The notes below the pieces were generated by a model that ran no database searches, was not told the DNA's origin, and worked only from the letters and a program-made list of their open reading frames with translations. A DNA stretch of 64,000 nt from an uncultured Chitinophagaceae bacterium (lineage in GTDB: Bacteria; Bacteroidota; Bacteroidia; Chitinophagales; Chitinophagaceae): positions 124,001 to 188,000 of the forward strand of contig CALGAP010000008.1 of NCBI GenBank assembly GCA_937958995.1. The letters are read 5' to 3'. The translations under genes and the position numbers were made by a program. Numbering within the stretch: position 1 is the stretch's first letter; the number at the start of each line of letters is the position of its first letter. Positions 33,079-41,271 of this stretch are shown piece by piece.

Positions 33079-33675
33079 TTATTTCTTCCAACGCAGCGTA
33101 TTGATCAGGTGATTCATGTCTTCCTGCAGAAAATCATTTACCACACCCAGCGAGTCGGCATTGGGGGTGGCGTCGAAATAGAGAGCGCCCCGCAGGAAAT
33201 GTTTAACCGAATCGGTCACAAAAAACTGGCGTGCAGTGGCTGCATTGCCGCCCACATGAAAAAACATGCCTGTGATACCATTGGGCGTCACCATCACCGA
33301 ATCGTCTATGCCAGTGGCCTTGGTGGTATGCTTGAAGGTCATTTTGAAAGCATCGTTCACCAGCTTTTCGATATCAGTTTTTCCCACCTCTTTATAACTT
33401 ACATATATTCTGCCATTGAATTGGGGAAAATCCACGTTGATCCAGTAAGGATTTTCGGCTGCTTCATCAAAAAAAGTGGTGTCCTTCACAATATTGGCGT
33501 ACACCGGGTATTCGAAAGTGTAGGGATAGCCCGGCATATCGAACAGCTGGTATTCGTGTTGGGGGAAATTGATCTTGAAATATCCTTTCTTTCGGGGCGT
33601 ATAATCGCTGTTGCAGGCGATAAGACCAAAAACAACGGCTGCCAGTAAACTAACAAATGCTTTCATGTTCATCAT
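33079..33675 (-). CDS. gldD: Gliding motility lipoprotein GldD
   Basis: A 198-residue lipoprotein (lipobox GLIAC near residue 21 after a hydrophobic core) with the GldD hallmark KGYFKINFPQHEY shortly after the lipid site, and PYTFEYP and YWINVDFP segments. In Flavobacterium johnsoniae GldD is needed for gliding and for function of the type IX secretion/gliding machinery, though its exact role is unsettled. Its ATG overlaps the gldE stop (ATGA), giving translational coupling. Two further in-frame ATGs (33672, 33666) are alternative starts. Confidence 0.93.
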   Translation of the reverse strand: MMNMKAFVSLLAAVVFGLIACNSDYTPRKKGYFKINFPQHEYQLFDMPGYPYTFEYPVYANIVKDTTFFDEAAENPYWINVDFPQFNGRIYVSYKEVGKTDIEKLVNDAFKMTFKHTTKATGIDDSVMVTPNGITGMFFHVGGNAATARQFFVTDSVKHFLRGALYFDATPNADSLGVVNDFLQEDMNHLINTLRWKK

Positions 33676-35018
33676 ACCAATTGCGGCTTAATCGTAACTT
33701 TTACTTTCCTGATGCGGCTGTGATCCACTTCGAGTATGGTGAACTCAAAATCGCCGATGGTCACCACCGAATTTTCTTTGGGAATATCACCTTCAAATTC
33801 GAGAATAAGACCGGCCAGGGAATCACTGTCACCTCTTACCATATCAAACGTATCAGCAGGCAGGTTCATTGCCTTGGTGGCATCGTGTATCATGGTGCGG
33901 CCGTCAAACACATAGGTGGTTTCATCCACTTTTTTGATACCGCTGTCTTCTTCATCAAATTCGTCGCGAATATCGCCAATAACTTCTTCCAAAATATCTT
34001 CGAGCGTCACAATACCGCTGGTGCCGCCAAATTCGTCTACCACTACGGCAAAATGAACGCGTCTTTTCTGAAATTCTTTCAGCAGGTCTTCAATGAATTT
34101 GTGCTCATGCACAAAGTAGGGCGCGCGCAACAGGTGGTGCCAGTCGTAACTATCCGGTTCATTCAGGTAAGGCAGAAGGTCCTTGGTGTACACAATGCCC
34201 ATGATATTGTCGAGGCTTCCTTTGTACACAGGTAGTCGCGAGTAATGCAGTTCTTCCACGCGCTTTTTCAGATCGCCAAAGCTGGTATCGTATTCCACGC
34301 CATGCACGTCCAGGCGCGTAATCATGATCTGCTTTACGGTAATATGCGCAAATTTGTAAATGCCGGCCAGTATGCGCTGTTCTTCTTCTTCGGGCACGGT
34401 TGATTTGATGGCCTGCTCCATCTGCTGCTGCGCATATATGCGCGATTTCTTTCCGCCAAATGCTTTCTCCACGCTGTCGCTCACGCGTATCATCCAGATA
34501 CCCAGCCGCCGGAAGAGATAGTAGATCACTTCTACCAGGAAAGAGGTTTCATACGCCGCACGCAGGTTATTCTGCGTTGCTCTCACTTTGGGAAGTATCT
34601 GTCCGAACAATATGATCAGCGAAGCGATGATCACTATTTTGATGGCATAAGAAATGAGGCCGGTCCACGCGCTTTCTTTCAACACCAGCACCTGGTCTAT
34701 GAGGTAATTGCCGAGAATGATGATGGCGATATTTACCAGCGTGTTGGCGATCATGAGCGTGGCGTACAGCATGCGTGCGTCTTCAAGCAGGTTGACAATG
34801 CGCTTCCAGGCGGTATCCTGCTTTGTCTTCAGCATGTTGATATCGCGGTAAGAAAGAGAAAAAAACGCCACCTTAGCGCCTGACACAAAGAATGAAAGAA
34901 GCAGAAGTATCAATACAACAGCCGCCAGCAGGGTGGTAGCCTGTACATTAGCCACGAGCAGTAATGGAGTAAAAATATGCCCTATAAAAAAATAGTCCGA
35001 AGGATAATCCAAAATCAA
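33672..35018 (-). CDS. gldE: Gliding motility-associated protein GldE (CNNM/CBS/CorC_HlyC)
   Basis: A 448-residue membrane protein. A CNNM-type domain with several TM helices (about 25-190), a CBS pair (about 210-330; SRLPVYKGSLDNIMGIVYTKDL is its central segment), then the CorC_HlyC C-terminal domain (about 350-440). It resembles magnesium/cobalt efflux-type CNNM proteins; in gliding bacteria GldE can partly compensate for GldD in some conditions. The start is TTG at 35018: an in-frame TGA lies four codons upstream and no ATG occurs early. It is coupled to gldD by a 4-base overlap. Confidence 0.93.
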   Translation of the reverse strand: MILDYPSDYFFIGHIFTPLLLVANVQATTLLAAVVLILLLLSFFVSGAKVAFFSLSYRDINMLKTKQDTAWKRIVNLLEDARMLYATLMIANTLVNIAIIILGNYLIDQVLVLKESAWTGLISYAIKIVIIASLIILFGQILPKVRATQNNLRAAYETSFLVEVIYYLFRRLGIWMIRVSDSVEKAFGGKKSRIYAQQQMEQAIKSTVPEEEEQRILAGIYKFAHITVKQIMITRLDVHGVEYDTSFGDLKKRVEELHYSRLPVYKGSLDNIMGIVYTKDLLPYLNEPDSYDWHHLLRAPYFVHEHKFIEDLLKEFQKRRVHFAVVVDEFGGTSGIVTLEDILEEVIGDIRDEFDEEDSGIKKVDETTYVFDGRTMIHDATKAMNLPADTFDMVRGDSDSLAGLILEFEGDIPKENSVVTIGDFEFTILEVDHSRIRKVKVTIKPQLV

Positions 35019-35126
35019 GGGTTTTCGTCAACAATTTTTTACAATCCAACCGGCTTACGAAACCGAAAGTTTCGCCAGCCAATCAACAACTCAATCCAGT
35101 CCATTTTATTGTCATCTCATCAGAAA

Positions 35127-35146
35127 GGCAGGTCTTACGGCCTGCC
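35127..35146 (-). terminator. Weak terminator-like hairpin between ssb and gldE
   Basis: Six-base stem GGCAGG/CCTGCC with an eight-base loop, followed on the minus strand by TTTC. It could partly terminate ssb transcripts while leaving some read-through into gldE-gldD. Confidence 0.45.
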
Positions 35147-35187
35147 CTATCGAAAATAATTAAAGTTAAAAATAATGTTTAAACTGC

Positions 35188-35631
35188 TCAGAATGGTAAA
35201 TCCTGGGCGGGTGATCCCGAATCAGTCATCGGGGGTATATCGGCGTTGAAGCCTTCTGCACCTTCGCCATGCGAGCCTGCGTGCGGGCCGTGACCGTCGG
35301 ATCTTTTGTCGAGCATAATCAGGTTGTCGCCTACCACTTCTGTCGCAAACTTTTTATTTCCTTCCTTATCTTCCCAACTGCGTGTGCGCAGCCTGCCCTC
35401 GATATACACCAAACTTCCTTTATGTAAATACTTTTGCGCCAGTTCCGCCAATCCTCTCCATAAAACCACTGTATGCCACTCTGTTTGCGAAATCAGCTTT
35501 CCTGCCCGGTCCTTGAATGTTTCTGTTGTTGCCAACGGAAATTTTGCAACGGCTATATTACCTTCCAAGTACTGCACATCCGGGTCTCGTCCTAAATTAC
35601 CAATTAGCATAACCCTGTTTACTCCTCTCAT
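35188..35631 (-). CDS. ssb: Single-stranded DNA-binding protein
   Basis: A 147-residue SSB with an N-terminal OB fold (VNRVMLIGNLGRDPDVQY start, WHTVVLWRGLAELAQKYLHKG, YIEGRLRTRSWEDKEGNK), a glycine/histidine-rich disordered linker and the partner-binding acidic tip ending DLPF, close to the canonical DDDIPF. It protects single-stranded DNA and recruits repair and replication enzymes. It lies between mutY and gldE on the same strand, the usual Bacteroidota order. Confidence 0.97.
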   Translation of the reverse strand: MRGVNRVMLIGNLGRDPDVQYLEGNIAVAKFPLATTETFKDRAGKLISQTEWHTVVLWRGLAELAQKYLHKGSLVYIEGRLRTRSWEDKEGNKKFATEVVGDNLIMLDKRSDGHGPHAGSHGEGAEGFNADIPPMTDSGSPAQDLPF

Positions 35632-35754
35632 AATGGTAAGTTTGATGTTTAATAATCGCCTGCCGGTTTAATTCTCTTTAAAGTTAAATTTTTTAATAGA
35701 AATAAATAAATTTTTGGCCTCCTTAGTCATTGAGCAGCAATAGTTCGGAAACCA

Positions 35755-36825
35755 TTAAAATAATTGTGCCGAAGAAGACTCATCGTTCAGGAAAGTATTG
35801 ATGAGCCGGGGAAATGCGTAATGAGATAGTTCTTTCTTACTTACCAATTGATAATCCTGCAGGGCGGGCACCGGCCGGTCAACGTTTATTACAATAAACT
35901 GTCCTGTTATAGCCTGGTGTGTCAACTGTTGTTTATAAAGGCGGCTGATGCTGCTCACCTCGTATTGTTGATCCCCGAACAGCTCGCGCAGAAAAGGAGC
36001 TTCGGCGGGAGAAAATTCGGGTGCAGATTGCAGTTCATAAAACACGAACTCATGAAGATTTTCCCAAATATCTTTGTCCCTTCGCAACCTGATGTACACC
36101 TGGTCGTGCAAGCGGATGATATAGTAGCAAAACCACCTGTTTTTTCTTTGGATGGCTTTTTCTTTTACGGGTAATTGCTGCACCAGTCCGTGCGCATATG
36201 CCTCACATTCGGCACGTTGAATACATGTTTCGCAGAGGGGATTCTGTGGTTTGCATACCACCGCGCCAAAATCCATGATGGCCTGGTTGTAGATGCCGGG
36301 GTTTTCGTTATCGAGCAGTGCTTGCGCAAGACTATGATATAATTTTTTCCCGGCTGTTGTATCGATGGGTGTAGAAATGCCGAAATAGCGCGCGATCACT
36401 CTTTGAACATTTCCGTCTACCACTGCCTGCGGTTCGTTGAATGCAAAGGAAGAAATAGCCGCTGCGGTATAGGGTCCGATTCCGGGTAATGCTTTGATTG
36501 CTTCGTAGTTGTCGGGAAATTTCCCATTGTACTCGTTCACAATCTTACGCGCGGCTGCAATCAGGTTTTTGCAACGCCTGTAATAACCCAGTCCTTCCCA
36601 CATTTTGAAAATTCTTTTGTCGTCGGCAGCTGCGAGATCTTGTATAGCAGGAAATGCAGTAATGAATTTTTCGTAGTAGGCCCATCCCTGTTCAACGCGG
36701 GTTTGCTGGAGAATTATTTCACTAAGCCATATTCGGTACGGATCTTTTTCGCCTTTCCAGGGCATTTGCCTGGTATTGGAATGCTGATTCCAATCCAACA
36801 ATTTTTGGGTGAAATCCGGCCTCAT
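35755..36825 (-). CDS. mutY: A/G-specific adenine DNA glycosylase MutY
   Basis: A 356-residue base-excision enzyme that removes A mispaired with 8-oxoG. Visible: catalytic E36 in LSEIILQQT, helix-hairpin-helix LPGIGPYTAAA (113-123), catalytic D137 in VVDGNVQRV, and the 4Fe-4S loop C191-X6-C198-X2-C201-X5-C207. The C-terminal NUDIX-like 8-oxoG recognition domain (about 225-345) is present. All key residues are intact. Confidence 0.97.
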   Translation of the reverse strand: MRPDFTQKLLDWNQHSNTRQMPWKGEKDPYRIWLSEIILQQTRVEQGWAYYEKFITAFPAIQDLAAADDKRIFKMWEGLGYYRRCKNLIAAARKIVNEYNGKFPDNYEAIKALPGIGPYTAAAISSFAFNEPQAVVDGNVQRVIARYFGISTPIDTTAGKKLYHSLAQALLDNENPGIYNQAIMDFGAVVCKPQNPLCETCIQRAECEAYAHGLVQQLPVKEKAIQRKNRWFCYYIIRLHDQVYIRLRRDKDIWENLHEFVFYELQSAPEFSPAEAPFLRELFGDQQYEVSSISRLYKQQLTHQAITGQFIVINVDRPVPALQDYQLVSKKELSHYAFPRLINTFLNDESSSAQLF

Positions 36826-37047
36826 ACTAACTTACGCCCCAGTAACGTTCTGATAATGAGGTATATTGCGAGAATTTGGCAAAACAGGGTATGGAATAAT
36901 TCATTTTCAATAGTTTATCATTTTCTTGCAAATATGAGAATTTACACTTAATTTCATTAATGAATTGATTATGTGCCAATTGCCCGAGTGCGTAATGAAT
37001 CTGGTCAATAAAAAAAATTTTTCATAACCCGTTTAAAATTCATCGGC

Positions 37048-37368
37048 ATGAGAAAGGCAGACCTCGTTAACCAAATATCGGAAAAAACAGGTATCCCGAA
37101 GGTTGATGTTCTGGTTACGCTTGAAACCATGTTCAAGGAAGTAAAAGACACCTTGGCCCAGGGTGAGAACATTTACATCCGTGGCTTTGGCAGCTTCATT
37201 ACCAAGAAGAGAGCTGCGAAGATCGGACGTAATATCAAGAAGAATATTGCGGTGCATATTCCTGAGCATTATATTCCGGCGTTCAAACCTGCCAAAGAAT
37301 TCGTGGCAGAAGTTAAAAAATTACAATCTGTAAAAGAAGATCAGCCAAACCCGGACGATGAGGTGTAA
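37048..37368 (+). CDS. HU/IHF-family DNA-binding protein
   Basis: A 106-residue histone-like protein with the canonical HU fold: N-terminal MRKADLVNQISEKTGI helices, the beta arm around IYIRGFGSFITKKRAAKIGRN and the return strand with HIPEHYIPAFKPAKEF. The arm reads IPEHYIPAFKP where E. coli HU has the PATKVPAFKAG-type sequence. The tail (ESVKEDQPNPDDEV-like, acidic) is longer than in HU. It begins a plus-strand run with a TPR gene, a small basic protein and rng. Confidence 0.94.
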   Translation: MRKADLVNQISEKTGIPKVDVLVTLETMFKEVKDTLAQGENIYIRGFGSFITKKRAAKIGRNIKKNIAVHIPEHYIPAFKPAKEFVAEVKKLQSVKEDQPNPDDEV

Positions 37369-37393
37369 ATTTGCTGCCTTAAACAATTAAGGT

Positions 37394-38236
37394 TTGAATA
37401 AGCAGCAGATTCTTGTTATCGGCGGTGGAGCTTTGCTCTTTTGCGTGATTTATTTTTTTGGCAGAACCATTCCCCCTAAGAAGAACGTTGACCGGGCCGT
37501 AGCGGCTACCGAGTCCAACGACATAACCATCAACGACATACTCGATGCTTCGCGTCAGCAGCTGACCGCTTCGCAGCAAACACATGTTAGTATGCTGGAG
37601 GCTGCGGTGGTTCGCGGCGATGTAAAAGACCAGCAGATCAAAGTCTATAACCAGCTGGCCGCCTTCTGGCGCGATTCGGCCCATATGCTGCTTCCCGCCG
37701 CCTGGTATACCGCAGAAGCGGCCAAATTGGAAAATTCTGAAAAAAATCTCACCTTTGCTGCCCATTTCTTTTTGGACGGCGTTCAGCGTCAGCAGAACCC
37801 TGCCCTGAAAAAATGGATGGCCAACCAGGCCAAGGAGTTGTTTGAAAAGGCTTTAGAACTAAATCCCTCCAACGATTCGTTGAAGGTTGGCCTGGGCAGT
37901 TGTTATATTTTCGGCGGCATCAGCGAAACCCCCATGCAGGGAATTCTGATGGTGCGCGAAGTTGCCGACCGTGACCCCGCCAATACCTATGCCCAATTTA
38001 CGCTGGCTATGGGCAGCCGGTTGTCGGGACAATTAGACAAAGCCGTCGAGCGTTTACTGAAAGTGGTTCAGTATGAACCCCGTAACGTCGAAGCGGCATT
38101 GCTGCTGGCTGATACATACGAAATGCAGGGCGATAAGGTCAATGCCATCAAATGGTATGAAGAAAGCAAGAAGCTGATCGAAAACCCTGAATTTATAAAA
38201 GATATTGACGATCGTATCAACTCATTAAAGCAATAA
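37394..38236 (+). CDS. Membrane-anchored TPR protein
   Basis: A 280-residue protein with an N-terminal TM helix (about 5-23) and TPR repeats, best seen in KELFEKALELNPSNDSLKVGLGS (positions about 148-170) and in the NVEAALLLADTYEMQGDKVNAIKWYEES region near the end. The start is TTG at 37394, 25 bases after the HU stop; no ATG is available. This TPR gene between HU and the RNase E/G gene is a recurring Bacteroidota arrangement. The function is not known. Confidence 0.85.
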   Translation: MNKQQILVIGGGALLFCVIYFFGRTIPPKKNVDRAVAATESNDITINDILDASRQQLTASQQTHVSMLEAAVVRGDVKDQQIKVYNQLAAFWRDSAHMLLPAAWYTAEAAKLENSEKNLTFAAHFFLDGVQRQQNPALKKWMANQAKELFEKALELNPSNDSLKVGLGSCYIFGGISETPMQGILMVREVADRDPANTYAQFTLAMGSRLSGQLDKAVERLLKVVQYEPRNVEAALLLADTYEMQGDKVNAIKWYEESKKLIENPEFIKDIDDRINSLKQ

Positions 38237-38305
38237 ACCTTTCCGAAAGGAAAATTTAAAAAACATTAAACAAATTAATTCATTCATCTAAACTCATTGG
38301 TGTTT

Positions 38306-38401
38306 ATGCCTTGTGGTAGAAAAAGAAAGCGTCACAAAATAGCCACGCACAAGCGTAAAAAGAGACTCAGAAAGAACCGGCATAAGAAGAAGAACCGCTA
38401 A
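38306..38401 (+). CDS. 31-residue strongly basic protein, probable ribosome-associated peptide
   Basis: An ATG ORF of 31 codons encoding MPCGRKRKRHKIATHKRKKR followed by an RKN and HKKK-rich end. About two thirds of the residues are Lys, Arg or His, and it contains one Cys. The composition resembles very small ribosomal proteins (Thx- or bL-type extensions) that thread into rRNA. I have an impression of near-identical peptides at this spot upstream of rng in other Bacteroidota, which would need a search to confirm. It is too short for standard ORF callers and lies alone between the TPR gene and rng. Confidence 0.75.
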   Translation: MPCGRKRKRHKIATHKRKKRLRKNRHKKKNR

Positions 38402-38461
38402 GTTTAATCTTCTTGCAGGCTGATTTACCAGGCCCCTTCCTTCTATTGCTGAACCTGTTAT

Positions 38462-38506
38462 GTTGACATTTATTACAGATTGCTTGAAATTCTGATACCT
38501 GTCAAC
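38462..38506 (+). promoter_or_regulatory. Stem-loop in the rng leader
   Basis: GTTGACA (38462-38468) pairs with TGTCAAC (38500-38506), with an inner CAGATT/AATTCTG helix containing a bulge. It lies 62 bases before the proposed TTG start of rng. RNase E in E. coli autoregulates through hairpins in its own leader, so this element could serve the same purpose; that is inference. Confidence 0.45.
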
Positions 38507-38567
38507 TAATACCTCTTCAGCACCTTTCCTTGTAGTGATGATGGTTAGATGGTAAAAGTTATTACGC

Positions 38568-40118
38568 TTGAATAAGGAACTTATTATAAACGCGGCTCCC
38601 CAGGGCGTTGAAATAGCCCTATTGGAGGATAAAAAGCTCGTGGAACTGCATCATGAAAAAGCGGATGCCAGTTTCGCCGTAGGCGATCTTTATTTGGGGA
38701 AAGTAAAAAAGCTGATTCCCGGTCTCAACGCCGCTTTCGTGGACGTTGGATTCGAGAAAGATGCCTTTCTGCATTACACCGATCTCAGTCCCTATGCCCG
38801 CTCGCTGTTGAAGTTTACCCAGATGGCGATCAACGATAACAGCGAAAAAGGCTTCGACTTCGGAAAATTTCAGGTAGAGCCGGAGATCGTCAAGACCGGT
38901 AAGATTAATGAAGTACTCAGCGGCAAACCCAACATACTGGTTCAGATTCTTAAGGAACCCATCGCCGCCAAAGGCCCCCGCCTCAGTTGTGAAATCTCTC
39001 TCCCCGGACGTTTTGTTGTCATAACCCCCTTCAACGATATTGTAGCCGTTTCACGCAAAATTCACTCTGCCGACGAAAGAAAGCGTTTGCAGAAGATCGT
39101 GGAGGCTATCAAACCCAAAAACTTCGGGGTAATTGTGCGCACAGCTGCGGAAGGAAAGAATACTGCTGAACTGCACGAAGACCTGCAGGAACTGACTGAA
39201 ACCTGGAAAACCATCCAGAAGAACCTCAGGAATGCCGTGGCGCCCGCTAAAATCCTCAGCGAGCAAACCAAGACCACCAGCATGCTGAGGGATTTGCTCA
39301 ACGAAGACTTCAACAAGATTGTGGTCAACGACCGCAATATTTACAACGATACACGCAACTATATTCAACGCATTGCTCCCGAAAAAGCCGAGATAGTGTC
39401 ATACTATCACAACGGCCTGCCCATATTCGACCAGTTTGGCATTACCAAACAGGTGAAAGCAGCTTTCGGCAAGACGGTGAACCTGCCCAGCGGCGCTTAT
39501 CTCATTATCGAGCATACGGAAGCGCTGCACGTTATAGACGTAAACAGCGGCTATAAGAGCGTAGGCAATAACCAGGAGCAGAATGCATTGGAGACGAATC
39601 TCGAGGCTGCTGCGGAAATTTCGCGGCAATTGCGCCTGCGCGATCTGGGTGGTATCATCGTATGCGATTTCATCGACATGAAGCTGCCCGAAAACAAGCG
39701 CAAACTGCTGGAGTCGATGGAAGAGTTCATGAAGACCGACCGCGCGAAGCATGCAGTACTGCCTATATCTAAATTCGGACTGATGCAGATTACGCGTCAG
39801 CGTATGAAGCCCGAAGTGAATATCAACACGCAGGAAGTTTGTCCCAGCTGCGCCGGCACCGGCAAAATCTCTTCGACCCTCTTACTGGAAGATGAAATAG
39901 AAAAGAATTTAACGTATCTCATCAACCACCAGCATAAAGACCTCACCCTGGTTGTACATCCCATTATGTACGCCTATCTCACTAAAGGCTGGTTCACATC
40001 CAAAAAATGGAAATGGCAGCGCAAGTTAGGCCGCAAATTCAAAATCAAGGAAAACTCCAACTACCATCTCACGGAGTTTCATTTCTTCGATAAACACGAC
40101 GAGGAGATAAAGCTGTAG
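38568..40118 (+). CDS. rng: Ribonuclease E/G family endoribonuclease
   Basis: A 516-residue endoribonuclease for rRNA maturation and mRNA decay. The S1 RNA-binding domain (about 37-130) has an insertion between its strands, as in Bacteroidota relatives. The catalytic DNase I-like fold carries Mg-binding D324 (HVIDVNSG) and D367 (CDFID), and the Zn-link cysteines C425 and C428 (CPSCAGTG). No long C-terminal scaffold follows, so it is closer in size to RNase G. The start is TTG at 38568, because MNKELIINAAPQ matches the usual beginning; a short ATG ORF (38549-38575, 8 codons) overlaps that TTG in another frame and might influence initiation. Confidence 0.93.
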   Translation: MNKELIINAAPQGVEIALLEDKKLVELHHEKADASFAVGDLYLGKVKKLIPGLNAAFVDVGFEKDAFLHYTDLSPYARSLLKFTQMAINDNSEKGFDFGKFQVEPEIVKTGKINEVLSGKPNILVQILKEPIAAKGPRLSCEISLPGRFVVITPFNDIVAVSRKIHSADERKRLQKIVEAIKPKNFGVIVRTAAEGKNTAELHEDLQELTETWKTIQKNLRNAVAPAKILSEQTKTTSMLRDLLNEDFNKIVVNDRNIYNDTRNYIQRIAPEKAEIVSYYHNGLPIFDQFGITKQVKAAFGKTVNLPSGAYLIIEHTEALHVIDVNSGYKSVGNNQEQNALETNLEAAAEISRQLRLRDLGGIIVCDFIDMKLPENKRKLLESMEEFMKTDRAKHAVLPISKFGLMQITRQRMKPEVNINTQEVCPSCAGTGKISSTLLLEDEIEKNLTYLINHQHKDLTLVVHPIMYAYLTKGWFTSKKWKWQRKLGRKFKIKENSNYHLTEFHFFDKHDEEIKL

Positions 40119-40126
40119 AAAAAAAT

Positions 40127-40150
40127 TCGGGCAACAAGAATGTTGCCCGA
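40127..40150. terminator. Strong hairpin at the end of rng, terminator on the minus strand
   Basis: Perfect ten-base stem TCGGGCAACA/TGTTGCCCGA with loop AGAA, nine bases after the rng stop. Seven A precede it, so minus-strand transcripts reading from the SusC/SusD operon would meet hairpin plus T run; plus-strand transcripts have no T tract. Confidence 0.75.
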
Positions 40151-40246
40151 CCGAAATATAAAAACCAGAAAGGCGTAGGAAAAAAAGTGGCTTCAGATGC
40201 CGCTTAAAATTATCAGCTTTTTCCATTCAGAAAAGTGCAAATGAAT

Positions 40247-40309
40247 AAGTGTGCAGGTTGGATGCATAACTGTGCAGTTTTGGCACGTAACTGTGCAGGC
40301 GGGTGTACT
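40247..40309. repeat. Three imperfect 21-base tandem repeats
   Basis: Units at 40247-40267, 40268-40288 and 40289-40309 share the core AA(C/G)TGTGCAG at each start and diverge in the second half. They lie between rng and the lipoprotein gene, downstream of both. They may be a short minisatellite; a plus-strand ORF through them looks spurious. Confidence 0.6.
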
Positions 40310-40330
40310 GTGAGGCCATTAAAAACTGTA

Positions 40331-40360
40331 AGGCCGCTAGTCAAAAAATTAACAAGCGGC
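40331..40360. terminator. Hairpin after the SusC/SusD-lipoprotein operon
   Basis: Seven-base stem GGCCGCT/AGCGGCC with an A/T-rich 16-base loop, starting 28 bases beyond the lipoprotein stop (minus strand). A T-rich stretch follows on both strands (TTACAGTTTTTA minus, CTTTTATT plus). It is the nearer of two terminators for the operon. Confidence 0.6.
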
Positions 40361-40387
40361 CCTTTTATTAAGAGACTTGAGAGACTA

Positions 40388-41248
40388 TTACCTCGCCATC
40401 ATGGTTGTGTACCCGTTTGTGAAACATACGCCTCCACCATACGTAGGCATACAGACTCTATAATTAATAGTGATGGTGCCGTCGCAATACGAGTAAGTAC
40501 CCATATCACCATTGGACGGAGGCGCTATCCACGCCTCGTGGCCAGCCACTATGGAGTTGAGATTGCCTGCGTCAAATCCTGTGGGTTGAGGATCGAAGCT
40601 GATTTTCGGATTGGAAGGATCAGACCAGTCGAGTACAAACTCCAGATCGTCCCAGCCCCAGTCGAAGATGTTTGAAATTACAACACGTGCAGAAGTCGCG
40701 TCGATGGGAGTTGCGCTTACCACGCTTGTAGTGTAGGGGCCATAGCCGCCATCGTATGTCTGCGCGTAATCACCCAGCATTTCATCCAACACGATATCCC
40801 CCTCAAAGCAGGGACCAGTGACGTTTACTGTAACCTTAGTGTTGAAGCTGGCAGCCTGCACACCGCCGGCAATTGACACTTCCAGCACATCTTTTCTACC
40901 AGAGATATACTGATCATATGCCGCAGAGATTACGAGTGTGTCAACAGCTTTTCCGGCAGGAATTACAACCGAAGAGGGTGCGGTGTAATGAGTGCCGGCC
41001 ACAGCGCCCGTGGGTGAGCTGATATTTATATTTACAGTCCTGTCAACTTTCTGAACATCAGTAGCGCCAACAGGTATTTTGAATACCACACCAGGTCCGG
41101 TGATCTGGTAGTTGGCAGTAGCAGGTCCGAGCAGGAATGCTCTTGCCGGAGGAACTACCATATCCTCCTTTTTACAACTATATATACCCATGCAGGCAAA
41201 TGCCAATAACAACGCCGCTATGGAAATTTTTACAGATTGTTTAGTCAT
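40388..41248 (-). CDS. SusC/SusD-associated surface lipoprotein
   Basis: A 286-residue lipoprotein (signal peptide with lipobox IYSC, about residue 25, followed by KKED). The mature protein has an N-terminal Ig-like beta domain (PVGATDVQKVDRTVNINISS, then GTHYTAPSSVVIPAG and DTLVISAAYDQY, the pattern of DUF4843/DUF1735-type domains) and a C-terminal beta-rich part with four cysteines. It starts 23 bases after susD and is the last gene of the operon. By position it may be the SusE/F-like ligand-binding protein of this uptake system; the ligand is unknown. Confidence 0.75.
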   Translation of the reverse strand: MTKQSVKISIAALLLAFACMGIYSCKKEDMVVPPARAFLLGPATANYQITGPGVVFKIPVGATDVQKVDRTVNINISSPTGAVAGTHYTAPSSVVIPAGKAVDTLVISAAYDQYISGRKDVLEVSIAGGVQAASFNTKVTVNVTGPCFEGDIVLDEMLGDYAQTYDGGYGPYTTSVVSATPIDATSARVVISNIFDWGWDDLEFVLDWSDPSNPKISFDPQPTGFDAGNLNSIVAGHEAWIAPPSNGDMGTYSYCDGTITINYRVCMPTYGGGVCFTNGYTTMMAR

Positions 41249-41271
41249 ATTTCTACAATTAAGGAGTTTAA

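Noticed and set aside
40235..40675. 146-codon plus-strand ORF running through the 21-base repeats
   Set aside because: Its second half is antisense to the SusC/SusD-associated lipoprotein and the first half is repeat-driven, with Cys-rich repeats of no known family.
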